The position numbers and the translations under genes are program-made. The notes beneath the pieces were generated by a model, which was not told the origin of the DNA, ran no database searches, and saw only the letters and a program-made list of their open reading frames with translations. From Haliclystus octoradiatus (taxonomy: Eukaryota; Cnidaria; Staurozoa; Stauromedusae; Haliclystidae), in NCBI GenBank assembly GCA_916610825.1, contig OU744446.1:21089223-21153222 (forward strand): a stretch of 64,000 nucleotides of DNA. The letters are read 5' to 3'. This document shows positions 41,401 through 52,440 of the stretch, in pieces (the stretch's first letter is position 1; each line of letters begins with the position of its first letter).

Positions 41401-43255
41401 ATGGGAATTATAGGTTCCCTTTGGTTTAGTCATTTTGAAATGTTTTTGTGAAATTCGAATGCCCAAAGGAATTAGGCATAGTTTTAGGTCATTTCGAATT
41501 CCCATAAGAATTGGGCATTGTTTTTTATTATTTTGGACTGTTTTTGTCAAATTTCAATTTCCCGAGGGAATTAAGCATTGTTTTTCGTTATCTTGAAGTG
41601 TATTTGTCAAATTCGAATTCCCATGGGAATTAGGCATTGTTTTTGGTCATTTCGAATTCCCATGGAAATTAGGCATTGTTCTTTGTCATTTTGGACTGTT
41701 TTTGTCAAATTTGAATTCCCGAGGGAATTAAGCATTGTTTTTGGTCATTTTGAACTGTTTTTGTCAAATTCGAATTCCCGAGGGAATTAAGCATTGTTTT
41801 TAATTATTTTGAACTGTATTTATCAAATTAGAATTCCTATGGGAATTAGGCATTGTTTTTTGTCATTTTGGACTGTTTTTGTCAAATTTGAATTCCCGAG
41901 GGAATTAAGCATTGTTTTTGGTCATTTTGAACTGTTTTTGTCAAATTCGAATTCCCGAGGGAATTAAGCATTGTTTTTAATTATTATGAACTTTATTTGT
42001 CAAATTTGAATTCCCATGGAAAATAGAAATTTCTCTTTGTAATTTTGAACTGTATTTGTCAAATTTGAATACTCATGGGAATTATGCTTTGATTTAGTCA
42101 TTTTGAATTGGTTTTGTGAAATTCGAATTCCCATGGGAATCAGGCATTATTTTTGGTCATTTCGGAAAGTTTTTGTCAAGTTTGAAGTCCCGAGGGAATT
42201 AAGCATTGCTTTTAATTATTTTGAATTGTAATTGTCAAATTCGAATTCCCATTGGAATTAGGCATTGTTTTTGGTCATTTCTTATTCCCATTGGAATTAG
42301 GCATTGTTTTTGGTCATTTCGTATTCCCATGAGAATAAGGCATTGTTTTTGGTTATTTTGGACTGTATTTGTCAAATTTGAATTCCTATGGGAATTATAG
42401 GTTCCCTTTGGTTTAGTCATTTTGAAATGTTTTTGTGAAATTCGAATGCCCATGGGAGTTAGGCATAGTTTTTGGTCATTTCGAATTCCCATAAGAATTG
42501 GGCATTGTTTTTTATCATTTTGGACTGTTTTTGTCAAATTTCAATTTCCCGAGGGAATAAAGCATTGTTTTTGGTTATTTTGAAGTGTATTTTTCAAATT
42601 CGAATTCCCATTGGAATTAGGCATTGTTTTTAATCATTTCGAATTCCCATGGAAACTAGGCATTGTTTTTGGTTATTTTGGACTGTATTTGTCAAATTTG
42701 AATTCCCATGGAAATTATAGGTTCCCTTTGGTTTAGTCATTTTGAAATGTTTTTGTGAAATTCGAATGCCCAAAGGAATTAGGCATAGTTTTTGGTCATT
42801 TCGAATTCCCATAAGAATTGGGCATTGTTTTTTATCAGTTTGGACTGTTTTTGTCAAATTTTAATTTCCCGAGGAAATTAAGCATTGTTTTTGGTTATTT
42901 TGAAGTGTATTTGTCAAATTCGAATTCCCATAGGAATTAGGCATTGTTTTTGGTCATTTCGAATTCCCATGGAAATTAGGCATTGTTCTTTGTCATTTTG
43001 GACTGTTTCTGTCAAATTTGAATTCCCGAGGGAATTAAGCATTGTTTTTGGTCATTTTGAGCTGTTTTTGTCAAATTCGAATTCCCGAGGGAATTAAGCA
43101 TTGTTTTTAATTATTATGAACTTTATTTGTCAAATTTGAATTCCCATGGGAAATAGAAATTTCTCTTTGTAATTTTGAACTGTATTTGTCAAATTTGAAT
43201 TTTCATGGGAATTAGGCTTTGATTTAGTCATTTTGAACTGGTTTTGTGAAATTCG
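35487..43255. repeat. Third, rearranged macro-repeat copy
   Basis: This stretch is a mosaic of pieces of the macro-repeat. 35,487-38,600 matches 26.5-29.6 kb (offset 8,985, then 8,986 after a 1-bp insertion near 37,355). 38,600-40,150 matches 23.6-25.1 kb (offset 15,010, then 15,009). 40,170-41,200 matches 14.2-15.3 kb (offset 25,951). 41,300-43,255 matches 15.8-17.8 kb (offset 25,480). The joints lie within monomers, as expected of homologous unequal exchange. Confidence 0.75.
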
Positions 43256-43549
43256 AATTCCCTTGGGAATTAAGCATTGTTTTTGTCATTTTGAGCTGAT
43301 TTTGTAAAATTCGAATTCCCTTTAGAATTAAGCATTGTTTTAAGTCATTTTGAGCTGTTTTTGTAAAATTCGAATTCCTTTGGGAATTAAGCATTGTTTT
43401 AGGTCATTTTGAGCTGTTTTTGTCAAATTTGAATTCCCTTGGGAATTAAGCATTGTTTAAGGTCATTTTGAGCTGTTTTTGAAAAGTTCGAACTCCCTTG
43501 TGAATTAAGCATTGTTTTGGGTCATTCTGAGCTGTTTTTGTCAAATTTG
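43256..43549 (+). repeat. Five-monomer type C patch
   Basis: Equivalent in position to the four-monomer patches at 17,776 and 34,652, but with one extra monomer (ATTCCTTTGGG near 43,375). It is followed by 235 bp of A/B-type array (43,550-43,784) and then by the large type C block. The same five-monomer form recurs at 52,637, 57,548 and 59,207. Confidence 0.8.
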
Positions 43550-43784
43550 AATTCCCGAGGGAATTAAGCATTGTTTTTGGTCATTTTGAACTGTTTTTGT
43601 CAAATTCGAATTCCCGAGGGAGTTAAGCATTGTTTTTAATTATTATGAACTTTATTTGTCAAATTTGAATTCCCATGGAAAATAGAAATTTCTCTTTGTA
43701 ATTTTGAACTGTATTTGTAAAATTTGAATATTCATGGGAATTAGGCTTTGATTTGGTCATTTTGAACTGGTTTTGTGAAATTCG

Positions 43785-45788
43785 AATTCCCTTGGGAATT
43801 AAGCATTGATTTTGTCATTTTGAGCTGATTTTGTAAAATTCGAATTCCCTTGGGAATTAAGCATTGTTTTAAGTCATTTTGAGCTGTTTTTGTAAAATTC
43901 GAATTCCCTTGGGAATTAAGCATTGTTTTAGGTCATTTTGAGCTGTTTTTGAAAAATTCGAATTCCCTTGGGAATTAAGCATTGTTTTAGGTCATTCTGA
44001 GCTGTTTTTGTGAAATTCGAATTCCCTTGGGAATTGAGCATTGTTTTAGGTCATTTTGAGCTGTTTTTGAAAAATTCGAATTCCCTTGGGAATTAAGCAT
44101 TGTTTAAGGTCATTTTGAGATGTTTTTGAAAAGTTCGAATTCCCTTGTGAATTAAGCATTGTTTTAGGTCATTTTGAGCTGTTTTTGTAAAATTCGAATT
44201 CCCTTGGGAATTAAGCAGTGTTTTGAGTCATTTTGAGCTGTTTTTGAAAAATTCGAATTCCCTTGGGAATTAAGCATTGTTTTAGGTTATTTTGAGCTGG
44301 TTTTGAAAAATTCGAATTCCTTTGGGAATTAAGCATTGTTTTAGGTTATTTTGAGCTGTTTTTGAAAAATTCGAATTCCCTTGGGAATTAAGCATTGTTT
44401 TAGGTCACTTTGAGCTGTTTTTGTAAAATTCGAATTCCCTTGGGAATCAAGCATTGTTTTAGGTCACTTTGAGCTGTTTTTGAAAAATTCGAATTCCCTT
44501 GGGAATTAAGCATTGTTTTTGGTCACTTTGAGCTGATTTTGTAAAATTCGAATTCCCTTGAGAATTAAGCATTGTTTTAAGTCATTTTGAGCTGTTTTTG
44601 AAAAATTCAAATTCCCTTGGGAATTAAGCATTGTTTTATGTCATTTTGAGCTGTTTTTGAAAAATTCGAATTCCCTTGGGAATTAAGCATTGTTTTAGGT
44701 CATTTTGAGCTGTTTTTGAAAAATTCGAATTCCCTTGGGAATTAAGCATTGTTTAAGGTCATTTTGAGATGTTTTTGAAAAGTTCGAATTCCCTTGTGAA
44801 TTAAGCATTGTTTTAGGTCATTTTGAGCTGTTTTTGTAAAATTCGAATTCCCTTGGGAATTAAGCAGTGTTTTGAGTCATTTTGAGCTGTTTTTGAAAAA
44901 TTCGAATTCCCTTGGGAATTAAGCATTGTTTTAGGTTATTTTGAGCTGGTTTTGAAAAATTCGAATTCCTTTGGGAATTAAGCATTGTTTTAGGTTATTT
45001 TGAGCTGTTTTTGAAAAATTCGACTTCCCTTGGGAATTAAGCATTGTTTTAGGTCACTTTGAGCTGTTTTTGTAAAATTCGAATTCCCTTGGGAATCAAG
45101 CATTGTTTTAGGTCACTTTGAGCTGTTTTTGAAAAATTCGAATTCCCTTGGGAATTAAGCATTGTTTTAGGTCACTTTGAGCTGATTTTGTAAAATTCGA
45201 ATTCCCTTGAGAATTAAGCATTGTTTTAAGTCATTTTGAGCTGTTTTTGAAAAATTCAAATTCCCTTGGGAATTAAGCATTGTTTTATGTCATTTTGAGC
45301 TGTTTTTGAAAAATTCGAATTCCCTTGGGAATTAAGCATTGTTTTAGGTCATTTTGAGCTGTTTTTGAAAAATTCGAATTCCCTTGGGAATTAAGCATTG
45401 TTTTAGGTCATTTTGAGCTGTTTTTGTAAAATTCGAATTCCCTTGGGAATTAAGCATTGTTTTTGTCATTTTGAGCTGATTTTGTGAAATTCGAATTCCC
45501 TTGGGAATTAAACATTGTTTTAAGTCATTTTGAGCTGTTTTTGTAAAATTCGAATTCCCTTGGGAATTAAGCATTGTTCTAGGTCATTTTGAGCTGTTTT
45601 TGAAAAATTCGAATTCCCTTGGGAATTAAGCATTGTTTAAGGTCATTTTGAGCTGTTTTTGAAAAGTTCTAATTCCCTTGTGAATTAAGCATTGTTTTAG
45701 GTCATTTTGAGCTGTTTTTGTAAAATTCGAATTCCCTTGGGAATTAAGCATTGTTTTAGGTCATTTTGAGCTGTTTTTGGTCATTTCG
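43785..45788 (+). repeat. Homogeneous type C block, 34 monomers
   Basis: This is a pure run of type C monomers: dyad centre TT, AAGC, TTGTTTTAGGTCATTTTGAG, CTGTTTTTG followed by AAAAATTCG or TAAAATTCG. The length of 2,004 bp fits 34 monomers, 32 of 59 bp and two of 58 bp (both lacking one G before GTCATTTTGAGCTGATTTTG). No 39-bp units occur inside it. The last monomer (45,730-45,788) is a hybrid: it switches at TGTTTTTG into GGTCATTTCG and returns to A-type array. Confidence 0.9.
44041..45338. repeat. Tandem duplication of 649 bp (11 type C monomers)
   Basis: Bases 44,041-44,689 are repeated at 44,690-45,338. Rare variants mark the register: TTTAAGGTCATTTTGAGATG (44,104 and 44,753), AAGCAGTGTTTTGAG, and GGTTTTGAAAAATTCGAATTCC with TTTGGG. 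649 is exactly 11 x 59. I saw only two differences (CGACTTCCC at ~45,021 and TTTTAGGTCAC at ~45,163 against TTTTTGGTCAC at ~44,514), so the event is recent. Confidence 0.9.
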
Positions 45789-47839
45789 AATTCCCATGGA
45801 AATTAGGCATTGTTCTTTGTCATATTGGACTGTTTTTGTCAAATTTGAATTCCCGAGGGAATTAAGCATTGTTTTTGGTCATTTTGAACATTTTTTGTGA
45901 AATTCGAATTCCCATGAGAATCAGGCATTGTTTTTGCTCATTTCGAATTCCAATTAGAATTAGGCATTGTTTTTGGTCATCTCGGCCTGTTTTTGTCAAA
46001 ATTGAATTCCCATGGGAATTAGGCATTGTTCTTGGTCATCTGGAATTCCCATGGGAATTAGGCTTTGGTTTAGTCATTTTGAAATGTTTTTGTGAAATTC
46101 GAATGCCCATGGTAATTAGGCATAGTTTTTGGTCATTTTGAACTGTTTTTGTCAAATTCGAATTCCCGAGGGAATTAAGCATTGTTTTTAATTATTTTGA
46201 ACTGTATTTATCAAATTAGAATTCCTATGGGAATTAGGCATTGTTTTTTGTCATTTTGAACTGTTTTTGTCAAATTCGAATTCCCGAGGGAATTAAGCAT
46301 TGTTTTTAATTATTTTGAACTGTATTTATCAAATTAGAATTCCTATGGGAATTAGGCATTGTTTTTTGTCATTTTGGACTGTTTTTGTCAAATTTGAATT
46401 CCCGAGGGAATTAAGCATTGTTTTTGGTCATTTTGAACTGTTTTTGTCAATTCGAATTCCCGAGGGAATTAAGCATTGTTTTTAATTATTATGAACTTTA
46501 TTTGTCAAATTTGAATTCCCATGGGAAATAGAAATTTCTCTTTGTAATTTTGAACTGTATTTGTCAAATTTGAATACTTCTGGGAATTAGGCTTTGATTT
46601 AGTCATTTTGAATTGGTTTTGTGAAATTCGAAATCCCATGGGAATCAGGCATTGTTTTTGGTCATTTTGGAAAGTTTTTGTCAAATTTGAAGTCCCGAGG
46701 GAATTAAGCATTGCTTTTAATTATTTTGAACTGTAATTGTCAAATTCGAATTCCCATTGGAATTAGGCATTGTTTTTGGTCATTTCTTATTCCCATGAGA
46801 ATAAGGCATTGTTTTTGGTCATCTCGGACTGTTTTTGTCAAAATTGAATTCCCATGGGAATTAGGCATTGTTCTTGGTCATCTGGAATTCCCATGGGAAT
46901 TAGGCTTTGGTTTAGTCATTTTGAAATGTTTTTGTGAAATTCGAATGCCCATGGGAGTTAGGCATAGTTTTTGGTCATTTCGAATTCCCATAAGAATTGG
47001 GCATTGTTTTTTATCATTTTGGACTGTTTTTGTCAAATTTCAATTTCCCGAGGGAATTAAGCATTGTTTTTGGATATTTTGAAGTGTATTTGTCAAATTC
47101 GAATTCCCATGGCATTTAGGCATTGTTTTTGGTCATTTCGAATTCCCATGGAAATTAGGCATTGTTCTATGTCATTTTGGACTGTTTTTGTCAAATTTGA
47201 ATTCCCGAGGGAATTAAGCATTGTTTTTGGTCATTTTGAACTGTTTTTGTCAAATTCGAATTCCAGAGGGAATTAAGCATTGTTTTTAATTATTTTGAAC
47301 TGTATTTATCAAATTACAATTCCTATGGGAATTAGGCATTGTTTTTTGTCATTTTGGACTGTTTTTGTCAGACTCGAATTCCCGAAGGATTTAAGCATTG
47401 CTTTTAATTATTTTGAACTGTATTTGTCAAATTGGAATTCCCATTGGATTTAGGCATTGTTTTTGGTCATTTCGTATTCCCATGAGAATAAGGCATTGTT
47501 TTTGGTTATTTTGGACTGTATTTGTCAAATTTGAATTCCCATGGGAATTATAGGTTCCCTTTGGTTTAGTCATTTTGAAATTTTGTGAAATTCGAATGCC
47601 CAAAGGAATTAGGCATAGTTTTTGGTCATTTCGAATTCCCATAAGAATTGGGCATTGTTTTTTATCATTTTGGACTGTTTTTGTCAAATTTCAATTTCCC
47701 GAGGGAATTAAGCATTGTTTTTGGATATTTTGAAGTGTATTTGTCAAATTCGAATTCCCATAGCAATTAAGCATTGTTTTTGGTCATTTCGAATTCCCAT
47801 GGAAATTAGGCATTGTTCTTTGTCATTTTGGACTGATTT

Positions 47840-49575
47840 TGGTCATTTCGTATTCCCATGAGAATAAGGCATTGTTTTTGGTTATTTTGGACTGTATTTG
47901 TCAAATTTGAATTCCCATGGGAATTATAGGTTTCCTTTGGTTTAGTCATTTTGAAATGTTTTTGTGAAATTCGAATGCCCAAAGGAATTAGGCATAGTTT
48001 TAGGTCATTTCGAATTCCCATAAGAATTGGGCATTGTTTTTTATTATTTTGGACTGTTTTTGTCAAATTTCAATTTCCCGAGGGAATTAAGCATTGTTTT
48101 TTATTATTTTGAAGTGTATTTGTCAAATTCGAATTCCCATAGGAATTAGGCATTGTTTTTGGTCATTTCGAATTCCCATGGAAATTAGGCATTGTTCTTT
48201 GTCATTTTGGACTGTTTTTGTCAAATTTGAAATCCCGAGGGAATTAAGCATTGTTTTTGGTCATTTTGAACTGTTTTTGTCAAATTCGAATTCCCGAGGG
48301 AATTAAGCATTGTTTTTAATTATTTTGAACTGTATTTATCAAATTAGAATTCCTATGGGAATTAGGCATTGTTTTTTGTCATTTTGGACTGTTTTTGTCA
48401 AATTTGAATTCCCGAGGGAATTAAGCATTGTTTTTGGTCATTTTGAACTGTTTTTGTCAAATTCGAATTCCCGAGGGAATTAAGCATTGTTTTTAATTAT
48501 TATGAACTTTATTTGTCAAATTTGAATTCCCATGGGAAATAGAAATTTCTCTTTGTAATTTTGAACTGTATTTGTCAAATTTGAATACTCATGGGAATTA
48601 TGCTTTGATTTAGTCATTATGAATTGGTTTTGTGAAATTCGAATTCCCATGGGAATCAGGCATTATTTTTGGTCATTTCGGAAAGTTTTTGTCAAGTTTG
48701 AAGTCCCGAGGGAATTAAGCATTGCTTTTAATTATTTTGAATTGTAATTGTCAAATTCGAATTCCCATTGGAATTAGGCATTGTTTTTGGTCATTTCTTA
48801 TTCCCATTGGAATTAGGCATTGTTTTTGGTCATTTCGTATTCCCATGAGAATAAGGCATTGTTTTTGGTTATTTTGGACTGTATTTGTCAAATTTGAATT
48901 CCTATGGGAATTATAGGTTCCCTTTGGTTTAGTCATTTTGAAATGTTTTTGTGAAATTCGAATGCCCATGGGAGTTAGGCATAGTTTTTGGTCATTTCGA
49001 ATTCCCATAAGAATTGGGCATTGTTTTTTATCATTTTGGACTGTTTTTGTCAAATTTCAATTTCCCGAGGGAATAAAGCATTGTTTTTGGTTATTTTGAA
49101 GTGTATTTTTCAAATTCGAATTCCCATTGGAATTAGGCATTGTTTTAAATAATTTCGAATTCCCATGGAAACTAGGCATTGTTTTTGGTTATTTTGGACT
49201 GTATTTGTCAAATTTGAATTCCCATGGAAATTATAGGTTCCCTTTGGTTTAGTCATTTTGAAATGTTTTTGTGAAATTCGAATGCCCAAAGGAATTAGGC
49301 ATAGTTTTTGGTCATTTCGAATTCCCATAAGAATTGGGCATTGTTTTTTATCAGTTTGGACTGTTTTTGTCAAATTTCAATTTCCCGAGGAAATTAAGCA
49401 TTGTTTTTGGTTATTTTGAAGTGTATTTGTCAAATTCGAATTCCCATAGGAATTAGGCATTGTTTTTGGTCATTTCGAATTCCCATGGAAATTAGGCATT
49501 GTTCTTTGTCATTTTGGACTGTTTCTGTCAAATTTGAATTCCCGAGGGAATTAAGCATTGTTTTTGGTCATTTTG
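47840..49575. repeat. 2,865-bp-offset direct repeat, copy 1
   Basis: This 1.74-kb stretch, starting at TTTTGGTCATTTCGTATTCC, recurs at 50,705-52,440 at a constant offset of 2,865. It also resembles 41.3-43.0 kb (offset 6,516). Its left end is a hybrid joint (GGACTGATTTTGGTCATTTC at ~47,831). Confidence 0.8.
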
Positions 49576-49871
49576 AAGTGTATTTGTCAAATTCGAATTC
49601 CCATGGCATTTAGGCATTGTTTTTGGTCATTTCGAATTCCCATGGAAATTAGGCATTGTTCTTTGTCATTTTGGACTGTTTTTGTCAAATTTGAATTCCC
49701 GAGAGAATTAAGCATTGTTTTTGGTCATTTTGAACTGTTTTTGTCAAATTCGAATTCCCATAGGAATTAGGCATTGTTTTTGGTCATTTCGAATTCCCAT
49801 GGAAATTAGGCATTGTTCTTTGTCATTTTGGACTGTTTCTGTCAAATTTGAATTCCCGAGGGAATTAAGCA
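49401..49871 (+). repeat. Three tandem 157-bp units (59+39+59)
   Basis: Units 49,401-49,557, 49,558-49,714 and 49,715-49,871 each start TTGTTTTTGG and end GGGAATTAAGCA or GAGAATTAAGCA. Each holds a 59-bp step, a 39-bp step and another 59-bp step. They differ at a few sites (CCCATAGGAATT or CCCATGGCATTT; GTTTCTGTC or GTTTTTGTC; CCCGAGAG in unit 2). Single 157-bp trimers of this kind recur throughout the A/B array. This is the clearest place where the trimer itself is tandemly repeated. Confidence 0.9.
49439..49477 (+). repeat. Example of the 39-bp monomer
   Basis: Measured from AATTCCC to the next AATTCCC. It has the dyad (here AATTCCCATAGGAATT), AGGC, box 1 and then CG directly into the next dyad. 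It lacks the second T-rich box. Confidence 0.9.
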
Positions 49872-49909
49872 TTGTTTTTGGTCATTTTGAACTGTTTTTG
49901 TCAAATTCG
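49851..49909 (+). repeat. Example of the 59-bp type B monomer
   Basis: Measured from AATTCCC to the next AATTCCC. The dyad centre is GA, followed by AAGC. T-runs start at 49,875 (five), 49,885 (four) and 49,895 (five), exactly 10 bp apart. Box 2 ends GTCAAATTCG. Confidence 0.92.
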
Positions 49910-50704
49910 AATTCCCGAGGGAATTAAGCATTGTTTTTAATTATTTTGAACTGTATTTATCAAATTAGAATTCCTATGGGAATTAGGCATTGTTTTTTGT
50001 CATTTTGGACTGTTTTTGTCAAATTTGAATTCCCGAGGGAATTAAGCATTGTTTTTGGTCATTTTGAACTGTTTTGTCAAATTCGAATTCCCATAGGAAT
50101 TAGGCATTGTTTTTGGTCATTTCGAATTCCCATGGGAATTAGGCTTTGGTTTAGTCATTTTGAAATGTTTTTGTGAAATTCGAATGCCCATGGGAGTTAG
50201 GCATTGTTTTTGGTTATTTTGGACTGTATTTGTCAAATTTGAATTCCCATGGGAATTATAGGTTCCCTTTGGTTTAGTCATTTTGAAATTTTGTGAAATT
50301 CGAATGCCCAAAGGAATTAGGCATAGTTTTTGGTCATTTCGAATTCCCATAAGAATTGGGCATTGTTTTTTATCATTTTGGACTGTTTTTGTCAAATTTC
50401 AATTTCCCGAGGGAATTAAGCATTGTTTTTGGATATTTTGAAGTGTATTTGTCAAATTCGAATTCCCATAGCAATTAAGCATTGTTTTTGGTCATTTCGA
50501 ATTCCCATGGAAATTAGGCATTGTTCTTTGTCATTTTGGACTGTTTTTGTCAAATTTGAATTCCCGAGGGAATTAAGCATTGTTTTAGGTCATTTTGAGC
50601 TGTTTTTGTAAAATTCGAATTCCCTTGGGAACTGGGCATTGTTTTTGGTCATTTTGAGCTGTTTTTGAAAAATTCAAATTCCCTTGTGAATTAGGCATTG
50701 TTTT

Positions 50705-52440
50705 TGGTCATTTCGTATTCCCATGAGAATAAGGCATTGTTTTTGGTTATTTTGGACTGTATTTGTCAAATTTGAATTCCCATGGGAATTATAGGTTCCC
50801 TTTGGTTTAGTCATTTTGAAATGTTTTTGTGAAATTCGAATGCCCAAAGGAATTAGGCATAGTTTTAGGTCATTTCGAATTCCCATAAGAATTGGGCATT
50901 GTTTTTTATTATTTTGGACTGTTTTTGTCAAATTTCAATTTCCCGAGGGAATTAAGCATTGTTTTTTGTTATTTTGAAGTGTATTTGTCAAATTCGAATT
51001 CCCATGGGAATTAGGCATTGTTTTTGGTCATTTCGAATTCCCATGGAAATTAGGCATTGTTCTTTGTCATTTTGGACTGTTTTTGTCAAATTTGAATTCC
51101 CGAGGGAATTAAGCATTGTTTTTGGTCATTTTGAACTGTTTTTGTCAAATTCGAATTCCCGAGGGAATTAAGCATTGTTTTTAATTATTTTGAACTGTAT
51201 TTATCAAATTAGAATTCCCATGGGAATTAGGCATTGTTTTTGGTCATTTTGGACTGTTTTTGTCAAATTTGAATTCCCGAGGGAATTAAGCATTGTTTTT
51301 GGTCATTTTGAACTGTTTTTGTCAAATTCGAATTCCAGAGGGAATTAAGCATTGTTTTTAATTATTATGAACTTTATTTGTCAAATTTGAATTCCCATGG
51401 GAAATAGAAATTTCTCTTTGTAATTTTGAACTGTATTTGTCAAATTTGAATACTCATGGGAATTATGCTTTGATTTAGTCATTTTGAATTGGTTTTGTGA
51501 AATTCGAATTCCCATGGGAATCAGGCATTATTTTTGGTCATTTCGGAAAGTTTTTGTCAAGTTTGAAGTCCCGAGGGAATTAAGCATTGCTTTTAATTAT
51601 TTTGAATTGTAATTGTCAAATTCGAATTCCCATTGGAATTAGGCATTGTTTTTGGTCATTTCTTATTCCCATTGGAATTAGGCATTGTTTTTGGTCATTT
51701 CGTATTCCCATGAGAATAAGGCATTGTTTTTGGTTATTTTGGACTGTATTTGTCAAATTTGAATTCCTATGGGAATTATAGGTTCCCTTTGGTTTAGTCA
51801 TTTTGAAATGTTTTTGTGAAATTCGAATGCCCATGGGAGTTAGGCATAGTTTTTGGTCATTTCGAATTCCCATAAGAATTGGGCATTGTTTTTTATCATT
51901 TTGGACTGTTTTTGTCAAATTTCAATTTCCCGAGGGAATAAAGCATTGTTTTTGGTTATTTTGAAGTGTATTTTTCAAATTCGAATTCCCATTGGAATTA
52001 GGCATTGTTTTAAATAATTTCGAATTCCCATGGAAACTAGGCATTGTTTTTGGTTATTTTGGACTGTATTTGTCAAATTTGAATTCCCATGGAAATTATA
52101 GGTTCCCTTTGGTTTAGTCATTTTGAAATGTTTTTGTGAAATTCGAATGCCCAAAGGAATTAGGCATAGTTTTTGGTCATTTCGAATTCCCATAAGAATT
52201 GGGCATTGTTTTTTATCAGTTTGGACTGTTTTTGTCAAATTTCAATTTCCCGAGGAAATTAAGCATTGTTTTTGGTTATTTTGAAGTGTATTTGTCAAAT
52301 TCGAATTCCCATAGGAATTAGGCATTGTTTTTGGTCATTTCGAATTCCCATGGAAATTAGGCATTGTTCTTTGTCATTTTGGACTGTTTCTGTCAAATTT
52401 GAATTCCCGAGGGAATTAAGCATTGTTTTTGGTCATTTTG
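50705..52440. repeat. 2,865-bp-offset direct repeat, copy 2
   Basis: Second copy of 47,840-49,575. The match stops near 52,440, where copy 1 continues as CATTTTGAAGTG and this copy as CATTTTGAACTG. Its right part is included in the 6,570-bp unit. Confidence 0.8.

Larger units (their letters stand above)
45789..51360. repeat. A/B array right of the first type C block
   Basis: Derived from the third macro-copy: 45,870-46,140 matches 39,168 onward (offset 6,701), 46.3-46.7 kb matches at offset 6,564, 47.0-47.8 kb at 6,673, and 47.85-49.5 kb at 6,516. Local duplications have been added: a repeated LII-type unit at ~46,150-46,380 and three 157-bp units at 49,401-49,871. Nothing other than satellite is visible. 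Confidence 0.75.

Noticed and set aside
43785-45788. Hairpin transcription terminators from the dyads and T-runs
   Set aside because: Dyad followed by T-run resembles a bacterial terminator, but it repeats every 59 bp with no gene upstream in what appears to be an animal satellite.
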